Of a stretch of DNA of 64,000 bases, positions 7,881-16,172 are shown piece after piece; the stretch's first letter is position 1, and each line of letters begins with the position of its first letter. The notes below the pieces were generated by a model. The model was not told the origin of the DNA, ran no database searches, and worked only from the letters and a program-made list of their open reading frames with translations. A program made the translations under genes and the position numbers. The DNA comes from JADLHS01 sp049840435 (GTDB lineage Bacteria > Verrucomicrobiota > Verrucomicrobiia > Limisphaerales > JADLHS01): assembly GCA_049840435.1 (NCBI GenBank), contig JASGKY010000044.1, forward strand, positions 62,001 to 126,000, in the 5' to 3' direction.

Positions 7881-8969
7881 ATGTCGAATCATTCCGCAGG
7901 AGAAAAGACGGAGAAGCCGACACCGAAGCGGCTGGAGGAGGCCATTAAACAAGGCCAGTTCCCTCGCAGCGCGGAGGTGCAGACGGTTTTTGTCCTGCTC
8001 GGCGGTTTGATGGCGCTGAAGTTTGTTGGCCCGGATTTGTGGAATCGGTTTGGCAGTGCCCAGACCGCCATCCTCGGGCATCTCAATGAAATCCCGCTCA
8101 CGATGGATGCCATGCAAGGCTACGCCATCACCGCAGCCACGACGTTCACTACCTGTGTCGGACCGATCCTGCTCGGCACGGCGGCGGGTGGGCTGATCGC
8201 GGGCGCGATGCAAAATCGTTTTCAAACCGCCACCGAAGCGCTCGAACCGAAGTGGAATAAACTCAATCCGGTCGAAGGTTTTCAGCGGGTCTTTTCTGGT
8301 CGTTCACTCGTTCCCACCGGTATTTCCATCGCGAAGCTCTCCATTATCGCGGGGTTGACGTACTCGCAGGTCAAGACGTTGTTGAACGACCCCATTTTCT
8401 ACACACCCGTCAGCGTGAATCGCTTCGGCGAATTCATCGCCACCGCTGCGTTCGGCATCACCTGGCGCGTTGTCGGTTATCTTACGGCCATCGCGGCTGC
8501 GGACTACGGCTATCAATTCTGGCGGACCAATCGCGACCTCATGATGACGAAGGAGGAAGTGAAGGAGGAAATGAAAAACTCCGAAGGCAATCCGCAGATC
8601 AAAGCCCGGCAGCGTCGCCGGCGCGCGGCCAAAACCGTGCGTCAGATGTTGAACGATGTGCCGAAAGCGGATGTCGTCGTGACGAACCCGACGCACTTTG
8701 CCATCGCGCTGCGCTATGACCGCAAGACGATGAAGGCGCCAAAGATCGTTGCGAAAGGCACACGGCTCAATGCGCTCCGCATTCGCGAGATTGCCACGAA
8801 GAATCAAGTGCCAATCGTCGAAAACAAGCCGCTCGCGCGGATGATGTTCAAGTATGGCAAGATCGGCGCGGAAATTCCCGCGCAGCTATTCGGCGCGGTT
8901 GCCGAGATTCTCGCTTACGTCTATCGCGTCAATCGCTACCGCTATTACGCCGAGAAAAATAACAATTAA
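7881..8969 (+). CDS. flhB: Flagellar export switch protein FlhB
   Basis: FlhB switches the export apparatus from rod/hook to filament substrates through self-cleavage. The 362 residues hold four membrane helices (about 30-210) and the cytoplasmic domain with the autocleavage motif NPTH at residues 269-272 (VVVTNPTHFAIALRY). The N-terminal EKTEKPTPKRLEEA motif is canonical. An AAAGGA ribosome site precedes ATG 7881. It ends two bases before flhA. Confidence 0.97.
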   Translation: MSNHSAGEKTEKPTPKRLEEAIKQGQFPRSAEVQTVFVLLGGLMALKFVGPDLWNRFGSAQTAILGHLNEIPLTMDAMQGYAITAATTFTTCVGPILLGTAAGGLIAGAMQNRFQTATEALEPKWNKLNPVEGFQRVFSGRSLVPTGISIAKLSIIAGLTYSQVKTLLNDPIFYTPVSVNRFGEFIATAAFGITWRVVGYLTAIAAADYGYQFWRTNRDLMMTKEEVKEEMKNSEGNPQIKARQRRRRAAKTVRQMLNDVPKADVVVTNPTHFAIALRYDRKTMKAPKIVAKGTRLNALRIREIATKNQVPIVENKPLARMMFKYGKIGAEIPAQLFGAVAEILAYVYRVNRYRYYAEKNNN

Positions 8970-8971
8970 CC

Positions 8972-11122
8972 ATGGCTGCCCTCATCAATAACGCTCCTGT
9001 CGCCAGCGCCGCCGATAGCTCAGGCGGTCTCGGAAAATATCTGCGCCGCGGCGATCTCTGGCTCATCATCGGCCTGTTCGGCACCGTGCTGTTGCTGATC
9101 ATGCCGGTGCCGCCGGTGGCGCTGGACTTATTCCTCACTGTCAGCATCGCGGTGTCGTTGTTGATTTTGTTGGTGATTTTATACTTGGAGGACGCGTCGG
9201 ACTTCACTGGCTTCCCAACGCTGTTGCTCTGTATCACGCTGTTTCGGTTGGCGCTCAATGTTGCATCTACCCGCTTGATTCTGCTCGACGGTTACGCTGG
9301 GCACATCATCGAAGCGTTCGGCAACTTTGTCGTGCGTGGCAATTTTATTGTCGGGTTGGTGATCTTCGCGATTCTCGTGTTGATCAACTTCATCGTGATC
9401 ACCAAGGGCGCGGGGCGCATCGCGGAAGTCGCGGCGCGCTTTACGTTGGACGCGATGCCCGGCAAACAGATGGCCATCGATGCGGAACTCAGCGCCGGTG
9501 TCATCAACGAAGAACAAGCCCGCACCCGCCGCCGCAAGGTGGAGCAAGAGGCGGACTTTTACGGCGCAATGGATGGTGCGAGCAAGTTCGTGCGCGGCGA
9601 TGCGATCGCAGCGGTGTTGATCACGCTCATCAATATCGTGGGCGGTTTTGCCATCGGGGTAATGCAAAAGGGCATGACGGTTACCGAATCATTGCAACGC
9701 TTCACGCTGCTTTCCATCGGTGACGGTCTGGTGTCACAGATTCCCGCACTCATCGTCTCGATGGCTGCCGGTATGTTGGTGACGCGCGCCGCGTCGAAAA
9801 ACAGCCTTGGTCAGGAACTCGGCAAACAGCTGCTGTTTTATCCGCGCGCGATGAAGATTCTCACGGTGCTGCTTGCCGTGTTCGCTTTTATCCCTGGCCT
9901 GCCGATGACGCCGTTTTTGATCTTGGCCATCGTCTCAGGAATCGTGACGCGGGAGTTGAACAAGCGCAGCTTGTTGGCACAAAAAGTCAAACCGGCGGGT
10001 GCGACGACGAAGGATGGCAAAGCTGTTGCCAAGGATGGAACGCCAGCGAAAGACGGAGCAGCTCCGGGCGGCGCTGGTGAGAAGATTGAATCGCTGCTCA
10101 ATGTGGACGCGCTCCAGATCGAACTGGGCTACGGCCTCGTGAATCTTGCGGATCAACGTAAGGGCGGCGACCTGTTAGAACGCGTCACCGGCGTGCGCCG
10201 CACGTTTGCGACCGAGATGGGCGTGGTCATTCCGCCAATTCGCTTGCGTGACAATTTGCAGATGGGCGCGAACGAATATCGTTTCCTGCTCAAGGGGCAG
10301 GTCATCGCGCAAGGCAACCTGATGCCCGGCTACTGGCTCGCGATGAACGCGACCAATAGCAAGGTGACGCTCAAAGGCATTCCGACGGTCGAGCCTGTAT
10401 TCCAATTGCCCGCAACGTGGATCACCGACGTGGAACGCAAGTCTGCCGAGGCCGCTGGTTACACTGTGGTGGATGCGCCGTCAGTGATGGTTACGCATCT
10501 CTCGGAGACTGTTCGCCGCAACTCACATGAAATTCTCAGCCGCCAAGACGTGCAGTTGCTGCTCGATAATCTGAAGCAGACGCATCCGACCGTGGTGAAT
10601 GAGCTCATCCCGGCGCAGCTCACCGTCGGTCAGGTGCAACGCGTGTTGCAGAACCTGCTCGCTGAAGGCATCTCGATCCGCAATCTCGCAGGCATCCTGG
10701 AAAAAGTCAGTGATCACGCGGGCGTCACCAAAAACCCCGACGAGTTGTCCGAATACGCGCGCCGTGCACTGGGGGCGCAATTGGTCAAGCCGTTCCAAAA
10801 CGAAGGTGGTCCGCTCCGCGCCATCACGCTCGATCCGAAACTCGAACAACAAATCGCTCAAGGCGTGCGCCAATCGCCGACGGAAATCGCATTGCTGCTC
10901 GATCCCAAGCTTGCGCAACACGTCATGGGCAATCTGTCGCGGCACATCCAGAAATTGTTGGCTGATGGTCATCAACCGCTCGTCTTGTGTGCGCCGCAGA
11001 TTCGGCTCGCGTTCCGGCGCTTCTTTGAGAGCACGTTTTCCGATTTGTCCGTGTTGTCGTATGCCGAAGTTCCGGCGCGCGTGGAGATCCAAAGCGCCGC
11101 CACCGTTCCTTGTCCCGAGTAA
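8972..11122 (+). CDS. flhA: Flagellar export protein FlhA
   Basis: The 716-residue major export-gate subunit. The N-terminal half has about eight membrane helices with the FHIPEP-type region (DFTGFPTLLLCITLFRLALNVASTR and GRIAEVAARFTLDAMPGKQMAIDAELSAG). The C-terminal half (from about 360) is the cytoplasmic ring domain that receives chaperone-substrate complexes. Between them (about 340-370) is a Lys/Asp/Gly/Ala linker made of imperfect KDG-containing repeats. Length is normal. Confidence 0.97.
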   Translation: MAALINNAPVASAADSSGGLGKYLRRGDLWLIIGLFGTVLLLIMPVPPVALDLFLTVSIAVSLLILLVILYLEDASDFTGFPTLLLCITLFRLALNVASTRLILLDGYAGHIIEAFGNFVVRGNFIVGLVIFAILVLINFIVITKGAGRIAEVAARFTLDAMPGKQMAIDAELSAGVINEEQARTRRRKVEQEADFYGAMDGASKFVRGDAIAAVLITLINIVGGFAIGVMQKGMTVTESLQRFTLLSIGDGLVSQIPALIVSMAAGMLVTRAASKNSLGQELGKQLLFYPRAMKILTVLLAVFAFIPGLPMTPFLILAIVSGIVTRELNKRSLLAQKVKPAGATTKDGKAVAKDGTPAKDGAAPGGAGEKIESLLNVDALQIELGYGLVNLADQRKGGDLLERVTGVRRTFATEMGVVIPPIRLRDNLQMGANEYRFLLKGQVIAQGNLMPGYWLAMNATNSKVTLKGIPTVEPVFQLPATWITDVERKSAEAAGYTVVDAPSVMVTHLSETVRRNSHEILSRQDVQLLLDNLKQTHPTVVNELIPAQLTVGQVQRVLQNLLAEGISIRNLAGILEKVSDHAGVTKNPDELSEYARRALGAQLVKPFQNEGGPLRAITLDPKLEQQIAQGVRQSPTEIALLLDPKLAQHVMGNLSRHIQKLLADGHQPLVLCAPQIRLAFRRFFESTFSDLSVLSYAEVPARVEIQSAATVPCPE

Positions 11123-11139
11123 ATTAGAGTCGTACCATT

Positions 11140-11364
11140 ATGAAGAACCCAACCACACTTGAAACCTGCGCCGCCAGCCTGTCCATTCCGCTGCCGCCTC
11201 CACCTCCCGCTGCTGGCAAACCTCGTCCCGCACGCCGCGGCAATTTCTGGCCGGGCGAAAACTTCGGCGGCTACACCCATCGCTGGGATTTGAGCGGCGT
11301 GTTCGTGAATGAAGCCTTTGTGTTGCCGACGTTGATTGGCTCACGTGGTCCGCAAATGATCTGA
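11140..11364 (+). CDS. orf74, unrecognised small protein between flhA and flhF
   Basis: A 74-residue protein with a proline run (IPLPPPPPAAGKPRP), a basic patch (ARRGNFWPGENFGGYTHRWDL) and a hydrophobic tail ending GSRGPQMI. It lies 17 bases after flhA and 15 before flhF on the same strand, so it is part of the operon. No membrane helix or signal peptide is evident. I do not recognise the family. The aromatic FWPGENFGGYTHRWD block looks like a conserved motif worth searching for. Confidence 0.55.
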   Translation: MKNPTTLETCAASLSIPLPPPPPAAGKPRPARRGNFWPGENFGGYTHRWDLSGVFVNEAFVLPTLIGSRGPQMI

Positions 11365-11379
11365 ACCCATTTTGAACTG

Positions 11380-12570
11380 ATGCAAGTCCACACGTTCCTG
11401 GCTGAATCCGTCGCCGACGCAGTCGCGCAAATCCGCGAAACGCTCGGTCCCGAAGCCGTCGTGCTTAATGTCCGCCGGCTGCCGGTCGAGGGCTTTGCCC
11501 GTCTCTGGCAGAAGCCGCGGATTGAAGTGCTCGCGCATGTGCCGGAGCAATCAGTGGCGCCGACCGCACCAGCGCCGACGCTGACGGTGGCGCCAGCGAC
11601 TTCAGCGCCGGACGAAGTGCAGATCAGCGCATTAGCGGAATTGCGCGCGGAGATGCGGCAGATTCGTGACAGTTTGCATAAGCCGCAGCCGGCGCCGCTG
11701 GCTGGCGACAGCCTAGCAGACACCGCGATGTTTGCTTCGGGGAATGAATTTTCTGCGCCGCGCTCCAGCGTGAACCGCGCGTCGCAGCCGACTACGCCTG
11801 CTGATGGCGAATGGCGGGTGGGGGCGTTTCTGGAAGACAGCGGGTTGCTGCCCATTCATGCGGAACGAGTCGTGGAGGCGCTCCGCTCCGCGCATGGTGA
11901 AGCCGCACCGATTGCTTTCTCAGCTGAGTTGGAACTCGCACGGCAAGTTCTGGCGCAACAATGGAGGCAGGCGCGGCCCGATACCGGTGGCCCGCACGTT
12001 TTTATCGGCGCTCCCGGCGTCGGCAAAACCACGGCATTATGCAAATGGCTCGCGCAAACTGCTTTGGTTGAAGGGCGTCAAGCTGCGGTGTGGCGTTTAG
12101 ACGGCCATGTCGCCAATACCGCTGAGTCGCTGAGTGTGTTCAGTGAAATTCTTGGGGTATCGGTGGAGCGGTTTGCGCCAGCGAATGGGGAATTGCCCGA
12201 TGCCGACGTGTTGTTTGTGGATTTGCCGGGTGCAAATCCCAATGACGCCAACGCCATGGCGCAGCTAGCAAAGCAGATCGCCGCATTGCCGAATGCGCAG
12301 GTGCATCTGGTTTTGAATGCTGCTTATGAAAACTCCCTGTTGCTCGCACAACTGCGCGCTTTCAGCACCTTGCCTATCGCTGACGTCATTTTGACGCATC
12401 TGGATGAAGAGACGCGTTGGGGTAAGACTTGGAATCTGGTTCTCGGCACGAATTACACGGTCCGCGCCCTGAGCGCTGGGCAAAATATTCCGGGTGATTT
12501 CCTCCCTGCGACGGCAGAGGTGATTCTGAACCATCAATTTCCGGCCAAAAACGCGATTTTAGCCCGTTAA
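11380..12570 (+). CDS. flhF: FlhF-like flagellar SRP-type GTPase, degenerate
   Basis: A 396-residue protein with the FlhF N-terminal region (MQVHTFLAESVADAVAQIRETLGPEAVVLNVRR), a variable Pro/Ala linker and a C-terminal SRP-GTPase-like NG domain. The P-loop GAPGVGKTT is intact (Lys216). Other GTPase motifs are altered: the usual DTxR segment reads DGHVANTAESL, DTAGR is replaced by DLPGA, and TKLDE by THLDE. FlhF normally sets flagellar position and number, with FlhG (a MinD-like ATPase) encoded just after it; no flhG is present here. It may bind nucleotide weakly or work differently. Confidence 0.8.
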   Translation: MQVHTFLAESVADAVAQIRETLGPEAVVLNVRRLPVEGFARLWQKPRIEVLAHVPEQSVAPTAPAPTLTVAPATSAPDEVQISALAELRAEMRQIRDSLHKPQPAPLAGDSLADTAMFASGNEFSAPRSSVNRASQPTTPADGEWRVGAFLEDSGLLPIHAERVVEALRSAHGEAAPIAFSAELELARQVLAQQWRQARPDTGGPHVFIGAPGVGKTTALCKWLAQTALVEGRQAAVWRLDGHVANTAESLSVFSEILGVSVERFAPANGELPDADVLFVDLPGANPNDANAMAQLAKQIAALPNAQVHLVLNAAYENSLLLAQLRAFSTLPIADVILTHLDEETRWGKTWNLVLGTNYTVRALSAGQNIPGDFLPATAEVILNHQFPAKNAILAR

Positions 12571-12631
12571 TACGATGAAAATCGCACATGGCAACTGTTC
12601 TGCTAAAACGACGCGACGGAAGAAATAGCGC

Positions 12632-12865
12632 ATGAAAAAGATGATGATTATGGGCGGGTTGGTCGGATTCGGGCTGGGGGTCGTCACCGGTCTGGTTAAG
12701 GAGATTTCCTGGCCAGCATTGTTTCTGCGCGCCTGCGTCACTGCCTTACTGTCGGGATTACTGTTCCGATGGTGGGGGCGCGTCTGGCTCGGCGGTCTGA
12801 AAGACAGCCTGGCCCAAGCCGCAGCTGCCGCTCGCAGCGGCGGATCGAAAAATTCAGCCAAATGA
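12632..12865 (+). CDS. orf77, small membrane protein between flhF and fliA
   Basis: A 77-residue protein with two hydrophobic segments (MMIMGGLVGFGLGVVTGLV and ALFLRACVTALLSGLLF) joined by a short loop, then a basic, Ala-rich soluble tail ending GSKNSAK. It lies where flhG usually stands, 61 bases after flhF and five before fliA. Start ATG 12632 follows an ACGGAAG ribosome site. Family not recognised; it is a plausible membrane partner in the flagellar operon. Confidence 0.6.
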   Translation: MKKMMIMGGLVGFGLGVVTGLVKEISWPALFLRACVTALLSGLLFRWWGRVWLGGLKDSLAQAAAAARSGGSKNSAK

Positions 12866-12870
12866 TTTAA

Positions 12871-13704
12871 ATGTCTGCTCCCGCTACAACCCTCCCGCGG
12901 CCGACGAAAACCACCGTCGGATCGAAAGACGTATCCGCGCGCTATGGCCGCGTGACTCCCGGCAGCGTTGCCGAGGATGACATGGTCCAACAACATTTGC
13001 CGTTAGTGCGCCAAGTCGTGGGCCGCCTCGCCATGAGCCTGCCCTCGCACGTGGATCAAGACGACCTTTACAGCTCGGGCCTGGTCGGCCTCCTGAATGC
13101 CGTCCGCAACTTTGATCCCAAGGGCGGTAGCACGTTTGAATCATACGCTCGCGTCCGTATTCGTGGCGCGATCTTCGACGAACTCCGCCGGCTCGACTGG
13201 GTGCCGCGCTCCGTGCATGACAAGGCCCGCAAGGTGCAGGCTGTGATGCAGCAATTGGAGCAAGCGCATGGTCAGCCACCGTCGGACGAAGAGGTCGCCA
13301 AGGCATTGAATTTGTCGGTAAGTGAATATCACGAGTTGTTGGAGGAAATTCGCCCGGCGACGTTTGTTTGCCTCGATGCTTCGCCGATCAACGATGACGA
13401 CGATGAGAGTCGTCATGATCGCATCGCCGACGAATCGCAACCTGATCCGCTGGATTGCACTGCGCGCCGCGAAGTCGCCGCCATCATCGCCAAGCGCATC
13501 ACGACGTTGCCGGAAATGCAACGGAAGGTTTTAGCGCTTTATTACTTTGAAGACCTGCGCCTGCGCGAAATCGCCGAGGCGTTTGGCGTGACCGAGTCGC
13601 GCATCTGTCAGATTCACTCGCAAGCCATTCTCGCGATCCGCTCGTTCTTGAAACAGCAGGAGGAAGCGGAAGCGAAACAAATGAAAACTCTTACCACAGC
13701 ATGA
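12871..13704 (+). CDS. fliA: Flagellar sigma factor FliA (sigma-28)
   Basis: This sigma factor directs RNA polymerase to late flagellar and chemotaxis promoters. The 277 residues show region 2 (HLPLVRQVVGRLAMSLPSHVDQDDLYSSGLVGLL, then FESYARVRIRGAIFDELRRLDWVPRSV, the FliA-type form), region 3 (about 135-165) and region 4 (LREIAEAFGVTESRICQIHSQAI, a helix-turn-helix). An acidic insert (NDDDDESRHD) lies between regions 3 and 4. It overlaps motA by four bases. The anti-sigma factor FlgM is not in the window. Confidence 0.93.
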   Translation: MSAPATTLPRPTKTTVGSKDVSARYGRVTPGSVAEDDMVQQHLPLVRQVVGRLAMSLPSHVDQDDLYSSGLVGLLNAVRNFDPKGGSTFESYARVRIRGAIFDELRRLDWVPRSVHDKARKVQAVMQQLEQAHGQPPSDEEVAKALNLSVSEYHELLEEIRPATFVCLDASPINDDDDESRHDRIADESQPDPLDCTARREVAAIIAKRITTLPEMQRKVLALYYFEDLRLREIAEAFGVTESRICQIHSQAILAIRSFLKQQEEAEAKQMKTLTTA

Positions 13705-14570
13705 TTGTCATCATCGGTAGCATAATCGTTCTCGGCGCCGTATTGGGCGGCTTCGTGTTCGCTGGCGGACATCTGGGCTCGCTGATCGTGGTGTCAGAAT
13801 ACATCGTCATCTGCGGATCGGCTTTGGGGGCGGTTGTCATCATGGCGCCCAAGAACGTCATTGTTGCCCTGATCAAACAGATGATTGGGATCTTGAAAGG
13901 CAGTCCGTACGGGCGCAAGTCCTATGAAGACCTGTTCAAAGCGCTGTACGAGCTGTTCATGCTAGGCCGGCGCAACGGCATGATTGCCTTGGAGGAACAT
14001 GTTTTGACTCCGGAGACCAGCAGCATTTTCAGCAAGTATCCCGGGTTGGTGAAGGACCATCATGCCATGGCGATTTTATGCGGGGGGTTGAAGCCGATCA
14101 TTGATGGCAAGGTGAAGCCCGACCAATTGAAGCTCCTGCTGGATACAGAACTCGACACGATGGAGGACGAACATCACAAGCCAATTGATGTGTTGACCAA
14201 GGCGGCGGATGCGATGCCGGGCTTCGGCATTGTCGCGGCCGTGTTGGGCATCGTGATCACGATGGGTAGTATCGCTGGCCCGGTGGAAGAGATTGGACAC
14301 CACGTTGCTGCAGCGCTGGTCGGAACATTCCTTGGGATTTTGATCTCCTACGGCTTTCTTAATCCGCTGTGCGTCAACATGACATTTGTTGGCGCATCGG
14401 AAATCGCCTTCTTCCGCACCATTAGCGTGGCGGTGGTGGGTTTTGCTAACGGCATGGCGCCGATCATGGCGATCGAAGTGGCCCGTCGTGGGCTGAGCAG
14501 CAATGTGAAGCCCTCAGCGGACGAATTGGAAGTGATGTTGAAACAAGCTGCGGCCGCGCCACAAGGCTAA
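13701..14570 (+). CDS. motA: Flagellar stator protein MotA
   Basis: A 289-residue stator subunit with four membrane helices (two at the N-terminus, two around residues 165-225) and a cytoplasmic loop with the charged torque-generating region (GRKSYEDLFKALYELFMLGRRNG). The second pair carries the conserved AADAMPGFGIVAAVLGIVITMGS and ALVGTFLGILISYG motifs. The size and N-terminus match the longer proteobacterial MotA form. It is translationally coupled to fliA and lies 22 bases before motB. Confidence 0.95.
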   Translation: MIVIIGSIIVLGAVLGGFVFAGGHLGSLIVVSEYIVICGSALGAVVIMAPKNVIVALIKQMIGILKGSPYGRKSYEDLFKALYELFMLGRRNGMIALEEHVLTPETSSIFSKYPGLVKDHHAMAILCGGLKPIIDGKVKPDQLKLLLDTELDTMEDEHHKPIDVLTKAADAMPGFGIVAAVLGIVITMGSIAGPVEEIGHHVAAALVGTFLGILISYGFLNPLCVNMTFVGASEIAFFRTISVAVVGFANGMAPIMAIEVARRGLSSNVKPSADELEVMLKQAAAAPQG

Positions 14571-14592
14571 ACCGTCGCGGTTAGGAATTACC

Positions 14593-15336
14593 ATGGCAAA
14601 AAAAGGTCACGGACATCATGGCGGTGCGTGGAAGGTCGCGTATGCTGACTTCGTTACGGCGATGATGGCACTGTTCCTCGTGCTCTGGCTGGTATCGCAA
14701 GACCAGAAAATCAAGGAAGCCGTCGAACGCTCGTTTCGCAATCCGTTTGCATCCGTCACCAAGGAATCTACCGGTATCATCCCGGCCCCAAAGGAAACCA
14801 TGACGGTCATGGCCCGGAACGGGAATTTCGATTCCGCGTCCGCCGTCGAGCTCAACATGTTGCGAAAGCTGGCACAGGATCTGACCGCGATGTTGCAGAC
14901 CAATCCCGAGGCTGCTGAGGAAAAGACGGTAGATTTGGAGATGACGCCGGAGGGTATGCGCATCAGCGTTTTCGACCGAAATAACAAGCCGATTTTCGAG
15001 CCGAATTCGTCGCAATTTACCTCGTATGGCACCTGGGTGTTTACGACGCTCGCCTGGCAGATATCGCGGTTCACGAACAATTTCAACGTCGAGTTGGAAG
15101 GCCATACCTTGCGGGGGGCGGTTTATCCGGATCCGGCGTTTGGGCCATGGGAACTCAGCACGGCACGCGCAAATGCGGCCCGGCGCAAGCTGCTGGAGCA
15201 CGATGTGCAGCCCAGTCAAGTGCTCAAGGTTGCTGGCTTTGCCGACACCCAGCCGCTGCCCAATCTCGATGTGACCAGCGAAAGTAATCGCCGGGTCGGG
15301 GTGCTGTTGAAACTCAAGTCCAGCCATAATCTTTAA
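14593..15336 (+). CDS. motB: Flagellar stator protein MotB
   Basis: A 247-residue partner of MotA. After a short His/Lys-rich N-terminus (GHGHHGGAWK) comes the single membrane helix with the ion-carrying aspartate Asp19 in YADFVTAMMALFLVLWLV. Residues 125-243 are an OmpA/MotB peptidoglycan-binding domain (VELEGHT ... LSTARANAARRKLL ... VAGFADTQPL ... SNRRV). The helix is of the proton type by its ADFVTAMMALFL motif, an inference from known MotB proteins. Confidence 0.95.
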   Translation: MAKKGHGHHGGAWKVAYADFVTAMMALFLVLWLVSQDQKIKEAVERSFRNPFASVTKESTGIIPAPKETMTVMARNGNFDSASAVELNMLRKLAQDLTAMLQTNPEAAEEKTVDLEMTPEGMRISVFDRNNKPIFEPNSSQFTSYGTWVFTTLAWQISRFTNNFNVELEGHTLRGAVYPDPAFGPWELSTARANAARRKLLEHDVQPSQVLKVAGFADTQPLPNLDVTSESNRRVGVLLKLKSSHNL

Positions 15337-15338
15337 TC

Positions 15339-15611
15339 ATGCCTTCCGCCTTTGTGCCATTCCTTTCCAACGCGAGGAAAACTTCCGCGTCCGGGACTTC
15401 CTTTGCCACACCGCGGAACGGAGATTCTGCTGTTACCGCCGGGGCGTTTGCCGCCATGGTTCCAGCCAATCCTGCAACCTCGGGTTGTGCGCATCCTGGG
15501 AATAGCGGCGCTAAACCTACGGTGACGCTCCAGAAAGATGGCGATCGCGTCACGCATATCCGCGTGCAATGCGGCTGTGGCGAAGTGATCGAGCTAGAAT
15601 GTTCCTATTGA
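15339..15611 (+). CDS. orf90, Cys-containing small protein after motB
   Basis: A 90-residue protein starting two bases after the motB stop, so almost certainly in the same transcript. The N-terminal half is low-complexity Ser/Ala/Thr with one cysteine (SGCAHPGN). The C-terminal half is a compact beta-like segment, VTLQKDGDRVTHIRVQCGCGEVIELECSY, whose three cysteines (CGC...C) could bind a metal. No family is recognised. It is the last gene of the flagellar cluster; a 155-base gap follows. Confidence 0.55.
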   Translation: MPSAFVPFLSNARKTSASGTSFATPRNGDSAVTAGAFAAMVPANPATSGCAHPGNSGAKPTVTLQKDGDRVTHIRVQCGCGEVIELECSY

Positions 15612-15766
15612 AGGGAGACCTTAGTTGGGGTCAGATGGCCAGAGGTTTGATTGCACCGCCTTTTGAACTTTCAGTGCCGTCTGCTTCTGATTCCGCCCCA
15701 AATCTGTCTGTCTGAAAAAGCAGAATAAGGCTTTTGCATTTCGGGATGACTCACTAGACTGCGGGC

Positions 15767-16171
15767 ATGTCCGAGATTGCCAAATTCGTCAACAACGGGG
15801 CGGCTTCCATCACTCCCGGAGTCGCCGAAAAGGTGTTACGCCAATTGCCGCAGTGGAAACTGGAGTTCACCCAGATCCACGCGCCCCTGTTTCCGCATTT
15901 GGTGGATCAACTCGAATTTCTTGCCGATTCCGTCGAAGATGCGCTGGAGGGCGTTTACAAGGAATTGCCATATTCAGCCTTGGCGCAGGCGCTTTTCGCT
16001 TTGGTGTACACCCACAAAAAAGTCGGCATCATTCCGGACAGCATTCTTAGCTTGGGTTACGCCGACAACTCCAGTGTGGTGCGTGCGGTGCTGATCCAGA
16101 ACGAAAAAGCTTTTGCCATCTATGCTGGCGCGCAAGGCGTGGATTGGCAGAAGATCACTAGCCAACCCTGA
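15767..16171 (+). CDS. YkvA/DUF1232-like protein
   Basis: A 134-residue protein with a central segment LFALVYTHKKVGIIPDSILSLGYADNSSVVRAVL. This fits the DUF1232 (YkvA) pattern of an IPD motif followed by a G-x-x-D turn and a hydrophobic helix. Family members are short, often membrane-associated proteins of unknown function. The N-terminal 75 residues look helical and soluble. It has its own 155-base upstream gap and is convergent with the downstream hydrolase gene (one base apart), so it is probably monocistronic. Confidence 0.55.
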   Translation: MSEIAKFVNNGAASITPGVAEKVLRQLPQWKLEFTQIHAPLFPHLVDQLEFLADSVEDALEGVYKELPYSALAQALFALVYTHKKVGIIPDSILSLGYADNSSVVRAVLIQNEKAFAIYAGAQGVDWQKITSQP

Positions 16172-16172
16172 G

